A stretch of 64,000 nt of DNA, taken from Novosphingobium piscinae. Its GTDB lineage: Bacteria > Pseudomonadota > Alphaproteobacteria > Sphingomonadales > Sphingomonadaceae. Shown in pieces: positions 63,089 through 64,000 of this stretch. Positions within the stretch are counted from its first letter, which is position 1. Each line of letters begins with the position of its first letter. The translations under genes were made by a program, and so were the position numbers. The notes under the pieces are model-generated. The model worked only from the letters and a program-made list of their open reading frames with translations. It was not told the origin of the DNA and made no database searches. The stretch is from positions 159,291 through 223,290 of the forward strand of contig NZ_JACLAX010000005.1 of the NCBI RefSeq assembly GCF_014230355.1, written 5' to 3'.

Positions 63089-64000
63089 ATGACGGACTCC
63101 CCCTCCCCCGACGCCCCCGGCAGCGCTGCCCGCACCGGCGACCGCATCGCCAAGCTGCTCGCCCGCGCGGGGATCGCCAGCCGGCGCGAGATCGAACGGA
63201 TGATCGCCGAGGGCCGGGTCAAGCTGGACGGCGCGGTGGTGACCACCCCGGCCACGGTCCTGCCCGGGCTGCGCGGCGTGACGGTGGACGACCAGCCGGT
63301 CGCCGCGCCCGAGGCGACGCGGCTGTTCCTGTTCCACAAGCCCGACGGACTGATCACCGCCGAACGCGATCCGGCCGGTCGGCCGACGATCTACACCGCG
63401 CTGCGCAACGCCCTGCCCCCGGGCACCCCGCGGCTGATGCCGGTCGGCCGGCTCGATCTGAATACCGAGGGTTTGCTGCTGCTGACCAACGATGGCGAGC
63501 TCAAGCGCGCGCTCGAACTGCCCGCGAGCGGGGTGCCGCGCACCTACCGCGCGCGCACCTTCGGCGAGATCAGCCAGGCCCGGCTGGAGGAGCTGATCGA
63601 GGGCATCGAGATCGACGGCATCCGCTATGGCAAGATCGACGCCAACATGGAACGGCGCACCGGCCGCAACCAGTGGATCGAACTGACCCTGACCGAGGGC
63701 AAGAACCGCGAGGTGCGCCGGGTGCTCGAGCACCTCGGCCTGCAGGTCAGCCGCCTGCTGCGCATCGCCTACGGCCCCTTCATCCTCGGCGACCTGCCGC
63801 GCGGTGCGGCGGGCGAGATCGCCCCGGTCGAGGTGGAGAAGTTCCGCCGCACCCTGGGCCTCGCCGCGCAGGACCCCGGTACGGTCCGGCGCACCGGCCG
63901 GGTCGACCCGGCCCCCAAGGCCGAACCGGAGCGCCGGCGCCGGCTGGGCCGACCGGCCCGCCCGGGCGCCTCCTCGCCGCGCGCCGCCCGGCCGGCGGCG
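63089..64000 (+). CDS. RluB/RsuA-type ribosomal pseudouridine synthase, 3'-truncated by window edge
   Basis: The frame is open from ATG 63089 to the window end (304 codons), so the C-terminus is missing. The S4 domain is visible (RIAKLLARAGIASRREIERMI, then EGRVKLDG). The catalytic region includes VGRLDLNTEGLLLLTNDG with the catalytic Asp in GRLD, then EGKNREVRRVLEHLGL. RsuA modifies 16S U516 and RluB 23S U2605; the length and basic Pro/Arg-rich tail fit RluB more. A short, GC-rich intergenic region separates it from the AmpG-like gene. Confidence 0.93.
   Translation, partial: MTDSPSPDAPGSAARTGDRIAKLLARAGIASRREIERMIAEGRVKLDGAVVTTPATVLPGLRGVTVDDQPVAAPEATRLFLFHKPDGLITAERDPAGRPTIYTALRNALPPGTPRLMPVGRLDLNTEGLLLLTNDGELKRALELPASGVPRTYRARTFGEISQARLEELIEGIEIDGIRYGKIDANMERRTGRNQWIELTLTEGKNREVRRVLEHLGLQVSRLLRIAYGPFILGDLPRGAAGEIAPVEVEKFRRTLGLAAQDPGTVRRTGRVDPAPKAEPERRRRLGRPARPGASSPRAARPAA

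Overview
The window is a contiguous, very GC-rich chromosomal segment from an alphaproteobacterium. It most resembles a sphingomonad (order Sphingomonadales). The pointers are a PEPxxWA-type C-terminal sorting protein, a TIGR02300/FYDLN acidic protein, a class II-type AroA, the cmk-rpsA and pyrF-trpF-trpB-trpA-accD-folC neighbourhoods, and small PilZ and TadE/TadG proteins. No replication origin, rRNA operon, prophage, insertion sequence or CRISPR array was seen. Coding density is high, and long antisense open frames are GC artefacts.

Layout. 1-2475 is the 3' part of an M16 metalloprotease. 2618-7170 carries a Tad/Flp minor-pilin trio (a TadG-like VWA protein and two TadE-like proteins in overlapping order) followed by a diguanylate cyclase. 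7313-12282 holds accessory genes: PEP-CTERM protein, LMW tyrosine phosphatase, LysE exporter, an HTH-like unknown and an isolated, lower-GC GH43 glycosidase. 12283-19132 is lepA plus two tandem PAS-GGDEF-EAL-PilZ paralogues. 19462-23093 has a repeat-bearing secreted protein, dnaN, fabG and fabD. 23168-25519 is a divergent LD-carboxypeptidase / Mur-ligase (peptidoglycan recycling) pair. 25578-26412 is a convergent pair of PilZ proteins. 26738-27942 is rpsF-rpsR-rplI with a clear terminator. 28200-32786 has a Cas2/SinR-like orphan, AMP nucleosidase, a globin-coupled chemotaxis-type sensor and two AT-rich, structured intergenic regions. 32787-41876 has an ACE-like M2 peptidase, an alpha/beta hydrolase, a TauE exporter, a nest of palindromic repeats, asd, a DUF418 membrane protein and a DPP-IV-like S9 peptidase.

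41997-46803 is the ffh-rpsP-rimM-trmD-rplS translation operon with a tRNA-Ala(GGC). Here rimM and trmD are separated by a VapBC toxin-antitoxin pair and a small membrane protein. All of these genes, through trmD to rplS, are chained by 4-base start/stop overlaps. 46962-51834 runs FYDLN protein, aroA, a small membrane protein, cmk and rpsA. 52060-61578 carries gloB, lapA-like, pyrF, GNAT, SIMPL, trpF, an inverted outer-membrane protein gene, trpB, trpA, accD and folC. 61612-64000 has an AmpG-like permease and the start of an RluB/RsuA-type pseudouridine synthase.

The most unusual observations are these: the VapBC pair wired into trmD-rplS; a ~235-bp dispersed repeat present twice in opposite orientation (36.6 kb and 52.9 kb), whose 24-bp palindromic core recurs between trpB and trpA; signs of recent sequence exchange between the two GGDEF-EAL-PilZ genes; and an orphan Cas2/SinR-like gene between AT-rich inverted repeats and a strong G-quadruplex tract. 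Functions are assigned from motifs read by eye; no database search was possible.
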